Of a stretch of 19,603 bases of DNA, positions 12,794-19,603 are shown piece after piece; within the stretch, counting starts at the first letter, position 1; each line of letters opens with the position of its first letter. The stretch spans positions 1 to 19,603 of the forward strand of contig JAFUUB010000132.1 of the NCBI GenBank assembly GCA_017483985.1. The letters are read 5' to 3'. Source of the stretch: Bacteroidales bacterium (GTDB lineage: Bacteria > Bacteroidota > Bacteroidia > Bacteroidales > UBA932). A model generated the notes under the pieces. The model saw only the letters and a list, made by a program, of their open reading frames with translations, made no database searches and was not told where the DNA came from. A program made the translations under genes and the position numbers.

Positions 12794-15700
12794 TTATTTT
12801 GTTACTTTCTTTATGTTGAAACCGCTCATCTCGAGGACCGGGGTCTCGCCGCGGGCATCTTCCGCCTTGAAGGTGATCCGGACCGTCTTCTCTTCTCCGG
12901 GGAGGAGGGAGAAGTAGTTGTCCTCATAGAAGACGGGGAGGATGCGCTCGCCGCTTTCTTTGCCCTGGACCTTGAGACGGACCATGAGGGCCGGCGTGCG
13001 GCTTCCGTTCCTGACCGTCGCCGTCATCTTGAAGGTGCCGTTCTCGCAGGTTACCTTCCGGGAGAGGGACAGGCGGACCTGCGGAAGGGTCAGCAGCTGC
13101 CTGTAGTTGCCGTCTTCCTTCCCTTCCCAGTAGAAGTTGTCCGCGAGGAGCTTTTCGCCCTGGGTCAGCCGGAGCTTGATATAGTACACGTCGGACAGTT
13201 CCGGGCTGTCGAAGGTCAGCGGGAAGAGGGGCGTCGTCGTGTCTTCGGGGCTGTCCAGGGTTGCCTGGTTCTCCGCGATGACCTTGCCGTCGTAGTTGAC
13301 GATGGCGGCATAGGCCGTCAGGCCGATTTGGTCGGAAGCGTTGTTGTTGACGACTTCCACCTGGCCGGAGACCGGATTCCACTGGATGCGGATCGGCGCG
13401 GAGGCCTTCTTGACGCCGAAGTAGGCGGCGGTAGGCTCGAAGTAGTAGTCATACGTCTGCCAGACCATGGACGGCCAGCAGGAGTGGCTCATCCAGATCA
13501 GCAGGCCCTTGCGGTTCCAGCTGCGGGATTCGTACATGGCGCGGTAGCCGTTGTAATTGATCCACTGGGCCCACTGCGTGAACTGCTTCAGGTCCTGCGG
13601 CTCTCCGAAGGCTTTCTGGATCATTTCGTTGAAGGTGGCACAGCTCTGGGCGTTCTCCAGGGTGTAGTCGTGCATGCCCCAGACGCTGTTCTGCGGCCAC
13701 TGGTGCTCCGGACGGAGCATCCGTTTCATGCTTTCATAGGTCATGACGTTCGGCATGCCGCGCTCGCTGTGCAGGCGGTCCTTGCCCCTCTCGGCGGTGA
13801 AATAATCCTGTACCGGCAAGGCGCGGTAAGGGCCGTTGCCGCTGACCATGCCCGAGGAAGAGTGCGGAATGTAATACATGCCCGGATGCAGTCTCTTCAC
13901 CAGTTGCTCGAGACCCGTGTTGAGGGTCTCCGGCGGATTGCCTTCGTTGCGGCCGACATACAGGGCGATGCTCGGATGGTTGCGGATTTTCCGGACATAG
14001 TCTTCGGCGTTGTCCATGAACATCTTTTCGTCATCCGGGTTTGGACCGTCCGCCGGGTTGGCGAGCCAGAAGTCCTGCCAGACCATCACGCCGTGGCAGT
14101 CGCAGGCTTCGTAGAATTCTTCGTCGCCCGTCTGGCCGACCCAGTCGCGGATCATCGTATAGTTCATGTCCGCATGGTAGGCGACGGCGATGTCATATTC
14201 ACGGGCGCGGTAATTCAGGTTGATTTCCGGGAAGCCCCAGTTTCCGCCGTTGCCGATCAGGCGGCGGCCGTTGACGTAGATGTCCAGGATGCCCCCGTCC
14301 GTGGTGTAGCTCATTTCGCGGACACCGGACAGGAGGGTCCGGCTGTCGGAAACCTTCTCATCCACACGGACTTCCGCCGTGACTTCATACAGATGCTGGT
14401 CGCCGTAGCCGGCGGGCCACCAGAGTTCGGGCTTGGCGAGCCTTCCGGGGATGATTTCCACGTCGCGGGTTTCGCCCGGGGCGAGGACGGCCTCACCCGC
14501 CAGCTTGACGGAACCGTAGCTGAGCTGGATGTCCGCACTCTTCGGCGAGTCGGAGTGGTTGGTCAGCGTCAGGGTCGGCTTCAGGTCCGCATAATCGGTG
14601 GACGGCAGCGGGAGATCGGTATCGACAAAGATGTCATCGATGCTGACTCCGCCGTCATAGGCCGCCAGCCAGACATCGTTCCAGATGCCGATGTTGCGGC
14701 CGCGGACGGTCGGGATCCAGTCCCAGCCGATGGAGCAGTGCATGGTCGGGTTGTCGGCGCCCAGCACACCGCCGTTAGTGTCGGCAGTAATCCGGTTCTG
14801 TTCCTTGATAATGCCGGGATTGTCATTCTTGTAGATCTTGACAGCCATGTAGTTGGTGCCGGGTTGCGCCAGGCTGGTCACATCGAACCGGCCCCGGGTG
14901 AAGGCGCCATCGATGTGCCCGACATAAGTACCGTTGAAATAGACGTCTGATTTCCAGTTGATTCCGTCAAAGTTCAGGACAAGGTCCTTGCCCTGGAACG
15001 TGGCAGGAAGCTCGAAAGCATCCCGGTACCAGAAATCCGAGAGGAAGAAGGATTCGGAAATCTGCAGCTGGTCGTCATCATAGCGGATGTCCGGGATGGC
15101 GCCGATGTTATAGTAAGACGTGGCCACGGTACCCGGAACGGTCGCGATGATCCAGTCGGACGGGTCATAGCCGGCGGCCGCGATCTCTTCGCCGCTGCCG
15201 GACACCTGCGAGGCGCGCTGCAGTTTCCATTCTCCGCCGCTCAGATAGAGCCGGTTGCCCTCGGCCTGCGGTTGCGGCTGGGACTCGACGGTCACGCCGC
15301 CCTTGCCGTAGACTTCCATTTCCGTCAGGGAGATCCGTCCATCCTTCCGGGCGTCCAGTCCGGAGAGGCGGACATAACGGGCGGTCGCGGAGACCGCGAT
15401 TTCATCCACAAGGGCGTCTCCCTGCGGGAGATCGGCAACTTTCTTCCAGGAAGCCGCGTCATCGGAAACCTCCACTACGCCGCCGGCGGGTTTCTCGAGC
15501 CAGCGGAGCGTGACTTTGTCAAACGCGGCGGGGGCGCCGAGATCGACATAGACCCATTCTCCGGTCTGCCCTTCCGGCATCCAGGCGCTGAAATAGCCGA
15601 AAGAAGGAAGCACCTTGATTTCTTGCCCTTTGCGGAGGAAATTCATTTCCTGGAAGGTCCAGGTGGTGGCGCAGGGAGCATTCAGCCGGATGCGATAGGT

Positions 15701-16438
15701 AAGGAACCGCTGTCCGGCGGGCAGGGGAGCGGAGAAATCGACCATCCGGTTGTTCATCATCCTTCGGATCTGGGCTTCCATCTCAGGGGTCATCTGCGGG
15801 CGGGTCTGCGCCGCCGGGCCGCCGAGACCGGCGGACACCGCAACGTTCTGCGAACCCGCGCCCGGCATCGTACGGAAGCGGTTCATGCGCGGCGTGCCGG
15901 GGAGGTCGTTGCCCTTGAATTCTTTCAGGACCGTCCAGTCGGTCCCGTTTTCACTGGCTTCGAGGACGATGTCATAGCCCGTTCCTTTTTCCGGATCGCA
16001 CTGGACGCTTCCCGTCAGGTTGAGGACATCCGCGTCGATGTGGCCGTTGTGCAGGACGAAGGCCAGGAATGCGTCCGGGCCTCCTTCCACGGTGAGGGAC
16101 GTCGTGTTATCGTCAAAAAGCCGTTCCCTGTCCCGCTTGGCCAGGGGCCCCTTGTCCGTCACCATTTCGATGTAATACGGCGACGAATCGGCTACGATGC
16201 CGTCCGTAATCAAATGACCGGTAAGGTTGTAGTCGATACTGGAGGAGTGGTGGACCGCACGCCGCAGGGCCACGTTGCGGTAGGCGTCCCCGCCATTTTC
16301 TTCCGATGGACCGGAATACTCGGTAGGGTTGCCGGGGTAGACGCCGATGCCTCGGGTCAGGTCGCCGGTTGCAGGTTTTTCCTTGCAGGAGGAAAGGATC
16401 GTCAGTGCAATGAGGAGGGCAGGGGTGAGGGTACGCAT
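12794..16438 (-). CDS. GH2 glycoside hydrolase lipoprotein with discoidin-like domains (beta-mannosidase / exo-beta-glucosaminidase type)
   Basis: A 1214-residue exo-acting glycosidase. I start it at the ATG at 16438, giving a signal peptide with lipobox (MRTLTPALLIALTILSSC, Cys18). In-frame ATGs further upstream, including 16459, lie inside recO. The N-terminal 400 residues hold a discoidin (F5/8C)-like region and a clearer second one (about 290-390, with WVYVDLG, VTLRWLEKP and ARYVRLSGLDARKDG). The GH2 part follows: sugar-binding jelly roll (WKLQRASQV, DWIIATVPGTV), immunoglobulin-like domain, then the barrel with GRNEGNPP (acid/base E832) and LHSERGMPN (nucleophile E892). The segment LIWMSHSCWPSMVWQTYDYY is typical of exo-beta-glucosaminidase/beta-mannosidase relatives. 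C-terminal beta domains complete it. It lies 13 bp after recO, an odd place for a catabolic enzyme. Family sure; substrate open. Confidence 0.9.
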   Translation of the reverse strand: MRTLTPALLIALTILSSCKEKPATGDLTRGIGVYPGNPTEYSGPSEENGGDAYRNVALRRAVHHSSSIDYNLTGHLITDGIVADSSPYYIEMVTDKGPLAKRDRERLFDDNTTSLTVEGGPDAFLAFVLHNGHIDADVLNLTGSVQCDPEKGTGYDIVLEASENGTDWTVLKEFKGNDLPGTPRMNRFRTMPGAGSQNVAVSAGLGGPAAQTRPQMTPEMEAQIRRMMNNRMVDFSAPLPAGQRFLTYRIRLNAPCATTWTFQEMNFLRKGQEIKVLPSFGYFSAWMPEGQTGEWVYVDLGAPAAFDKVTLRWLEKPAGGVVEVSDDAASWKKVADLPQGDALVDEIAVSATARYVRLSGLDARKDGRISLTEMEVYGKGGVTVESQPQPQAEGNRLYLSGGEWKLQRASQVSGSGEEIAAAGYDPSDWIIATVPGTVATSYYNIGAIPDIRYDDDQLQISESFFLSDFWYRDAFELPATFQGKDLVLNFDGINWKSDVYFNGTYVGHIDGAFTRGRFDVTSLAQPGTNYMAVKIYKNDNPGIIKEQNRITADTNGGVLGADNPTMHCSIGWDWIPTVRGRNIGIWNDVWLAAYDGGVSIDDIFVDTDLPLPSTDYADLKPTLTLTNHSDSPKSADIQLSYGSVKLAGEAVLAPGETRDVEIIPGRLAKPELWWPAGYGDQHLYEVTAEVRVDEKVSDSRTLLSGVREMSYTTDGGILDIYVNGRRLIGNGGNWGFPEINLNYRAREYDIAVAYHADMNYTMIRDWVGQTGDEEFYEACDCHGVMVWQDFWLANPADGPNPDDEKMFMDNAEDYVRKIRNHPSIALYVGRNEGNPPETLNTGLEQLVKRLHPGMYYIPHSSSGMVSGNGPYRALPVQDYFTAERGKDRLHSERGMPNVMTYESMKRMLRPEHQWPQNSVWGMHDYTLENAQSCATFNEMIQKAFGEPQDLKQFTQWAQWINYNGYRAMYESRSWNRKGLLIWMSHSCWPSMVWQTYDYYFEPTAAYFGVKKASAPIRIQWNPVSGQVEVVNNNASDQIGLTAYAAIVNYDGKVIAENQATLDSPEDTTTPLFPLTFDSPELSDVYYIKLRLTQGEKLLADNFYWEGKEDGNYRQLLTLPQVRLSLSRKVTCENGTFKMTATVRNGSRTPALMVRLKVQGKESGERILPVFYEDNYFSLLPGEEKTVRITFKAEDARGETPVLEMSGFNIKKVTK

Positions 16439-16451
16439 CGCCAGGGGTTGT

Positions 16452-17102
16452 TTATGCATATAGTTCCCGCAGGACGGCCAGGGAGCGCACGTCGATGCGG
16501 GATTCGGTATGGAATTCCAGGTAGCGGAGGATCTCTTCGCAGATGCCGTTACGGGTTTCTCCGCTGAGCGGCAGGAGCAAGGCCTCGGAGAAATCTGCTT
16601 CCAGGAGCCGGGAGATGTCGCGGAAATGGTGCTCGGCGAAGGGGGCGAGGTCCTGGGCGGTCGGGCTGAAACCCAGCGCGCCGGCCAGGCCGAGGAGGAA
16701 GAGAAGGTGGAAGTTGCTGAAATCGGACTGGAGGGCATCGAGGGTCAGGATGGACCGCCGGCACCAGTCGAACAGCGCCTCGTCGCCTTCCCCGTCCTTG
16801 ACGGTCCGGTAGAGCACCTCGCTCATGAACAGGGTCATGGTATTCTTGTAGAGGTTGCTGCGGATGCCGGAAAGGGGGTCGAGGGCGGTCAGGGCGGTGG
16901 CGCTCCAGAGATTGGCCTTCGGGTTTTCATGGACCTCGGCCTCGAGGATATTCAGCGGCAGGAACAGGGACATGGCGCCTTTCTTGCCGACCCGGATGAG
17001 GAACCCCCGTCGTCCATAGGCCCGGCTGAGGGTGTGGACGACGATGCTGTTTTCTCCGAACTTGGTGTGGTTCAGGACAATGAGCTGGGTGCTATTTTTC
17101 AT
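16452..17102 (-). CDS. recO: DNA repair protein RecO
   Basis: A 216-residue protein of the RecF recombination-repair pathway. RecO binds single-stranded DNA and helps RecR load RecA at gaps coated with SSB. The N-terminal OB fold is recognisable (QLIVLNHTKFGENSIVVHTLSRAYGRRGFLIRVGKKG), followed by the helical domain with MTLFMSEVLYRTVKDGEGDEALFDW and FLLGLAGALGFSPTAQD. No zinc-binding cysteine cluster is present, as is usual in Bacteroidetes members. The length is slightly below the usual 230-250. The start codon lies inside the end of rdgB (11 bp overlap), which indicates translational coupling, and the GH2 gene follows after 13 bp. Confidence 0.88.
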   Translation of the reverse strand: MKNSTQLIVLNHTKFGENSIVVHTLSRAYGRRGFLIRVGKKGAMSLFLPLNILEAEVHENPKANLWSATALTALDPLSGIRSNLYKNTMTLFMSEVLYRTVKDGEGDEALFDWCRRSILTLDALQSDFSNFHLLFLLGLAGALGFSPTAQDLAPFAEHHFRDISRLLEADFSEALLLPLSGETRNGICEEILRYLEFHTESRIDVRSLAVLRELYA

Positions 17103-17751
17103 GGAGATAAGCCGCCATGGCGCGCAGGGCCTTGCCGCGGTGGGAGATGGCGTTTTTATCTTCCTCGGAGAGTTCGGCCAGGGTCAGGCGTTCCGTGTTC
17201 GGCACGAGGTCGCCGCCGGCCGCCGGAATCTCGTCCGGGATGAAGACGGGATCATAGCCGAAGCCGCCCTTGCCGCTCTTTCCGTACGCGATAGTCCCCT
17301 CGAGGGTTCCTTCGAATAGCTGCATCTGCCCGTCCACGATCAGCGTGACGACGGTGCGGAAACGGGCCTTGCGGTTGGCGTGTATCATGTTCAGGCCGTA
17401 GCTGCGGGCGACGGAGGCTTCTTTCTCGGCGATGGCCATGTCGGCGAGGAGCCGGTCCATATTGGCGTCGAAGTCTTTGGCGGGGCCGCCGTAGCGGGCC
17501 GTGTGGACGCCGGGACGGCCGCCTAGGATGTCGACTTCCAGGCCGGTATCGTCGGCGAAGCAGTCGGTGTGGAGGTGGTCTTTGATGTATTCCGCTTTCT
17601 GGACGGAGTTGGCGCGGATGGTCGCGCCGGTTTCGGGGATATCTTCGGTCAGGCCCATGTCAGCGGGCGTGACCAGTTCGTAGGCACCGCCCAGGATTTC
17701 CTGCGCCTCGCGCAGTTTCCCGCGGTTGCCTGTAGCAAATACGATTTTCAT
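17092..17751 (-). CDS. rdgB: RdgB/HAM1-family XTP/dITP diphosphatase
   Basis: A 219-residue cytoplasmic pyrophosphatase that hydrolyses non-canonical purine triphosphates (ITP, dITP, XTP) to monophosphates and keeps them out of nucleic acids. Diagnostic motifs are all present: the N-terminal substrate loop TGNRGKLREA (7-16), ADDTGLEVDILGG with the probable general base D68, RPGVHTARY (79-87), GKGGFGYDPVF (160-170) and SHRGKAL (203-209). It is about 20 residues longer than many relatives, partly because of an insert around 173-188 (PDEIPAAGGDLVPN). It starts 3 bp after the S41 peptidase gene and overlaps recO by 11 bp, so the three genes should be co-transcribed. Confidence 0.95.
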   Translation of the reverse strand: MKIVFATGNRGKLREAQEILGGAYELVTPADMGLTEDIPETGATIRANSVQKAEYIKDHLHTDCFADDTGLEVDILGGRPGVHTARYGGPAKDFDANMDRLLADMAIAEKEASVARSYGLNMIHANRKARFRTVVTLIVDGQMQLFEGTLEGTIAYGKSGKGGFGYDPVFIPDEIPAAGGDLVPNTERLTLAELSEEDKNAISHRGKALRAMAAYLHEK

Positions 17752-17754
17752 GGT

Positions 17755-19371
17755 TTAGAATTTAATCATAGGTTTTTCCAGGGCGGCTTTCAACTGGTTG
17801 TCATAGCGGAGACGGACCTGGATGCCGGCTTCCTGGAACCAGTAACGGACGGCGATCTCCTCTTCGATGAAGGGGATGAGCTCGTCCTTGTAGTCGCGCA
17901 GGAACTGCTCCTTGTCGCGGTCGATGACGGCCTTGAGGGCCTCGAGCTGCTCCTTGGCGCCTTCGGCCATGCCGTCTTTCTCCAGTTCCTTCTTCATCTG
18001 GTCGAAATAGGCCATGGCACTGGAACGATAGTCGAATTCCTGTTTCTTCGCGAATTCGACAAAGTCTTCATACTCATTGAAATGGAAGTCCTCGACGGCC
18101 GGGATGGACACGTGGCGTCCCACATAGTCCAGGGCATAGTGGTCGATGATGCCGCCCACCACGAGGGCATAGGCCAGCCGGCTGTAATTGTACGCGGGCA
18201 GTTCGACATCGGGGGTGATGCCGCCGCCGTCGCGGACCGTACGGCCGTGGAGGGTCTTGAACTCACGGGTCAGGGAGTCCGGGATGTGGGAGACGCTGCC
18301 GTCCTCGCCGCGGCGGGCGTAGTCGATGGCCTGCACGCAGCGGCCGGAGGGCGTATAATACTTGGAAATGGTGACTTTCAACTGGCCGTTGTACGGGAGC
18401 GGACGGATGGTCTGCACGAGGCCCTTCCCATAGGTGCGCCGGCCCATGACGGTGGCGCGGTCGCGGTCCTGCAGGGCGCCGGTCACGATTTCGGAGGAGG
18501 AGGCGGAGCCGCCGTCGACCAGGACGATGATCGGGATCTCGGTGTCGATAGGCTCACGGACGGTCTTGTATTCCTTGTAGTCGGTGCTGTCCTTGCCGCG
18601 CTGGGAGACGACCAGCGAGCCTTTCGGTACGAAGAGGGAGACGATGTTGACGGCTTCGGACATCAGGCCGCCTCCATTGCCGCGCAGGTCGAGGACCAGG
18701 CGTTTCATGCCCTGCTTCTTGAGGTCGTTGAAGGCAGATTTCAGTTCGTTGGAAACATTCTCCGTGAAGCCGGTCTGGAGGATGTAACCATCGGACTCAT
18801 TGAGCATTCCGTGGTATTCGATATCCGGCAGGTGGATCCGTTCGCGGGTCACGTCAACGTTGACGATCTCCCCGGTACGGGCTTTCTGGACCTTGAAGTG
18901 CACGACGGTACCGGGCTTGCCCTTCATCCGTTCGCTGCACTGGGAGGCGTCCAGCCCATGGGTGCTGACGCCGTCGATTTCGAGCAGCTGGTCGCCGCTG
19001 CGCAGTCCGGCGCGGACGGCGGGAGAGCCGGCATAGGGTTCATTGATAAACACATTCCCCTCTTTCTCAGGCTTGTAGATGATGGCACCGATGCCGCCAT
19101 AGGTCTTGCCGAGCATCATCTCGAAATCTTCCTGCTCCTCTTCCGGGACATAGACCGTATAGGGATCGAGCTGTTCGAGCATGGCATCGATGCCGGCAAG
19201 CTGCATCCGCTCCAGCGGGAGGGAGTCCACATAGCTGCGGCTGAGCTCGCCGAGGATAGCATTCTGGATCTCGACCCACTGGCCCAGTTTGAATTGCTTG
19301 GACTGGCCGAAGGCCATCGTGCCGGTCAGCAGCAGCGCCGCAACGGCGGCGAATATCGTGTTTTTCTTCAT
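17755..19371 (-). CDS. S41-family C-terminal processing peptidase (CtpA/Prc-like)
   Basis: A 538-residue exported serine protease that trims or degrades envelope proteins from the C-terminal side. A signal peptide (MKKNTIFAAVAALLLTGTMAFG) is followed by a helical region, then a PDZ domain at about 85-175 (YGGIGAII, AVRAGLRSGDQLLEIDG). The catalytic core has LVLDLRGNGGG (225-235), GGSASSSEIVTGALQD with nucleophile S291, and YGKGLVQT with general base K316 and Q320. The S-to-K distance of 25 and K-to-Q distance of 4 agree with Tsp and the D1 peptidases. A C-terminal helical extension of about 150 residues, rich in Lys and Glu, follows. It heads the rdgB-recO-GH2 cluster with a 3 bp gap to rdgB. 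Absence of a lipobox suggests a soluble periplasmic enzyme. Confidence 0.93.
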   Translation of the reverse strand: MKKNTIFAAVAALLLTGTMAFGQSKQFKLGQWVEIQNAILGELSRSYVDSLPLERMQLAGIDAMLEQLDPYTVYVPEEEQEDFEMMLGKTYGGIGAIIYKPEKEGNVFINEPYAGSPAVRAGLRSGDQLLEIDGVSTHGLDASQCSERMKGKPGTVVHFKVQKARTGEIVNVDVTRERIHLPDIEYHGMLNESDGYILQTGFTENVSNELKSAFNDLKKQGMKRLVLDLRGNGGGLMSEAVNIVSLFVPKGSLVVSQRGKDSTDYKEYKTVREPIDTEIPIIVLVDGGSASSSEIVTGALQDRDRATVMGRRTYGKGLVQTIRPLPYNGQLKVTISKYYTPSGRCVQAIDYARRGEDGSVSHIPDSLTREFKTLHGRTVRDGGGITPDVELPAYNYSRLAYALVVGGIIDHYALDYVGRHVSIPAVEDFHFNEYEDFVEFAKKQEFDYRSSAMAYFDQMKKELEKDGMAEGAKEQLEALKAVIDRDKEQFLRDYKDELIPFIEEEIAVRYWFQEAGIQVRLRYDNQLKAALEKPMIKF

Positions 19372-19392
19372 GTTCTATATGTAAAGCCAGCG

Positions 19393-19400
19393 CAAAGTTA
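19393..19400 (-). promoter_or_regulatory. Probable -7 box of the S41-rdgB-recO-GH2 operon
   Basis: The minus strand reads TAACTTTG, a perfect match to TAnnTTTG, 21 bp before the ATG. No TTTG is found at the standard -33 position. An inverted repeat (GTTAG at 19397-19401 and CTAAC at 19413-19417) overlaps the box and could be an operator. Confidence 0.5.
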
Positions 19401-19464
19401 GCAAAAACCATACTAACTTCTTTCGCTTCCCCCAAAAACCTGCCCTTTCCCGCACCGATGCGGC

Positions 19465-19600
19465 CTATCTCGCGCTCTGCTCTGCTTCGCCGCGCATCTC
19501 GCGCCTGCGGCAGCTCTGCGCTCTGCTCTGCTTTTGCCACGCATCGCTTCGCGCCTGCGGCAGCTCTGCGCTCTGCTCTGCTTTTGCCACGCATCGCTTC
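19465..19600. repeat. Minisatellite, 50 bp unit
   Basis: Two identical 50 bp units (19501-19550 and 19551-19600) each begin GCGCCTGCGGCAGC and contain GCGCTCTGCTCTGC and CCACGCATCGCTTC. A shortened copy with two 3-bp gaps precedes them at about 19465-19500. The bases after 19600 no longer match the unit start after two bases, but the window ends there. The perfect identity points to recent duplication or active homogenisation. Confidence 0.9.
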
Positions 19601-19603
19601 GCA

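Larger units (their letters stand above)
19372..19603. other. Region upstream of the S41 peptidase: promoter then minisatellite
   Basis: No gene is supported. The first 60 bp hold a promoter-like region and a small inverted repeat; from about 19465 the sequence becomes a GC-rich tandem repeat that runs to within a few bases of the window end. Reading frames through the repeat stay open only because the unit (50 bp) lacks stop codons in some frames. Confidence 0.6.

Noticed and set aside
16439..16738. N-terminal extension of the GH2 frame
   Set aside because: It overlaps recO and gives a Ser/Pro-rich shadow sequence; a clean lipoprotein signal starts at 16438.
19067..19594. Minus-strand frame of 175 codons through the tandem repeat
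   Set aside because: It covers the repeat and the start of the S41 gene in another frame; its repetitive translation follows from the DNA repeat.
19465..19603. CRISPR array
   Set aside because: Repeat units abut directly with no unique spacers, and no cas genes are present.

Overview
The window looks like a chromosomal segment of a GC-rich member of the Bacteroidales. The evidence is an adjacent SusC/SusD pair, lipoprotein signal peptides ending in Cys, start codons without clear Shine-Dalgarno sequences, several TAnnTTTG-like -7 promoter boxes, a LytS/LytTR two-component pair, and a Bacteroidetes-type GH2 enzyme. The genus cannot be fixed by eye; an Alistipes-like or uncultivated gut Bacteroidales is a reasonable guess. 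All eleven protein genes lie on the minus strand, so transcription runs from high to low coordinates.

Right part (12794-19603): a housekeeping cluster reads S41 C-terminal processing peptidase -> rdgB (XTP/dITP pyrophosphatase) -> recO (recombination repair) -> a large GH2 lipoprotein glycosidase. Gaps are 3 bp, an 11 bp overlap and 13 bp, so it looks like one operon. Its promoter region carries a perfect -7 box. Just upstream, at the window edge, is a minisatellite with a 50 bp period.

Middle part (9647-12793): a membrane protein with Gate (nucleoside-recognition) domains, then a Y1/HUH transposase-like gene of the RAYT (REP-associated tyrosine transposase) type. It sits in about 2 kb of otherwise gene-poor DNA. 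On both sides of this gene is a block of about 135 bp with the motif CGGTTGGA in alternating orientation and almost identical spacing. This arrangement resembles a REP/REPIN-RAYT system and is the most interesting part of the window. A second, unrelated 30 bp direct repeat lies between the right block and the Gate gene.

Left part (1-9646): a polysaccharide utilisation locus. SusC-like transporter and SusD-like binding lipoprotein are followed by a strong intrinsic terminator. A second transcription unit then encodes a LytS-type sensor kinase, a LytTR response regulator, a GH13 lipoprotein and a second GH13 enzyme with a cyclomaltodextrinase-type N-terminal domain, cut by the window start. The two GH13 enzymes suggest an alpha-glucan such as starch, glycogen or maltodextrin as substrate. 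A plausible scheme is that the surface lipoproteins bind and cut glucan, SusC imports oligosaccharides, the second GH13 finishes digestion in the periplasm, and the two-component pair controls part of the locus.
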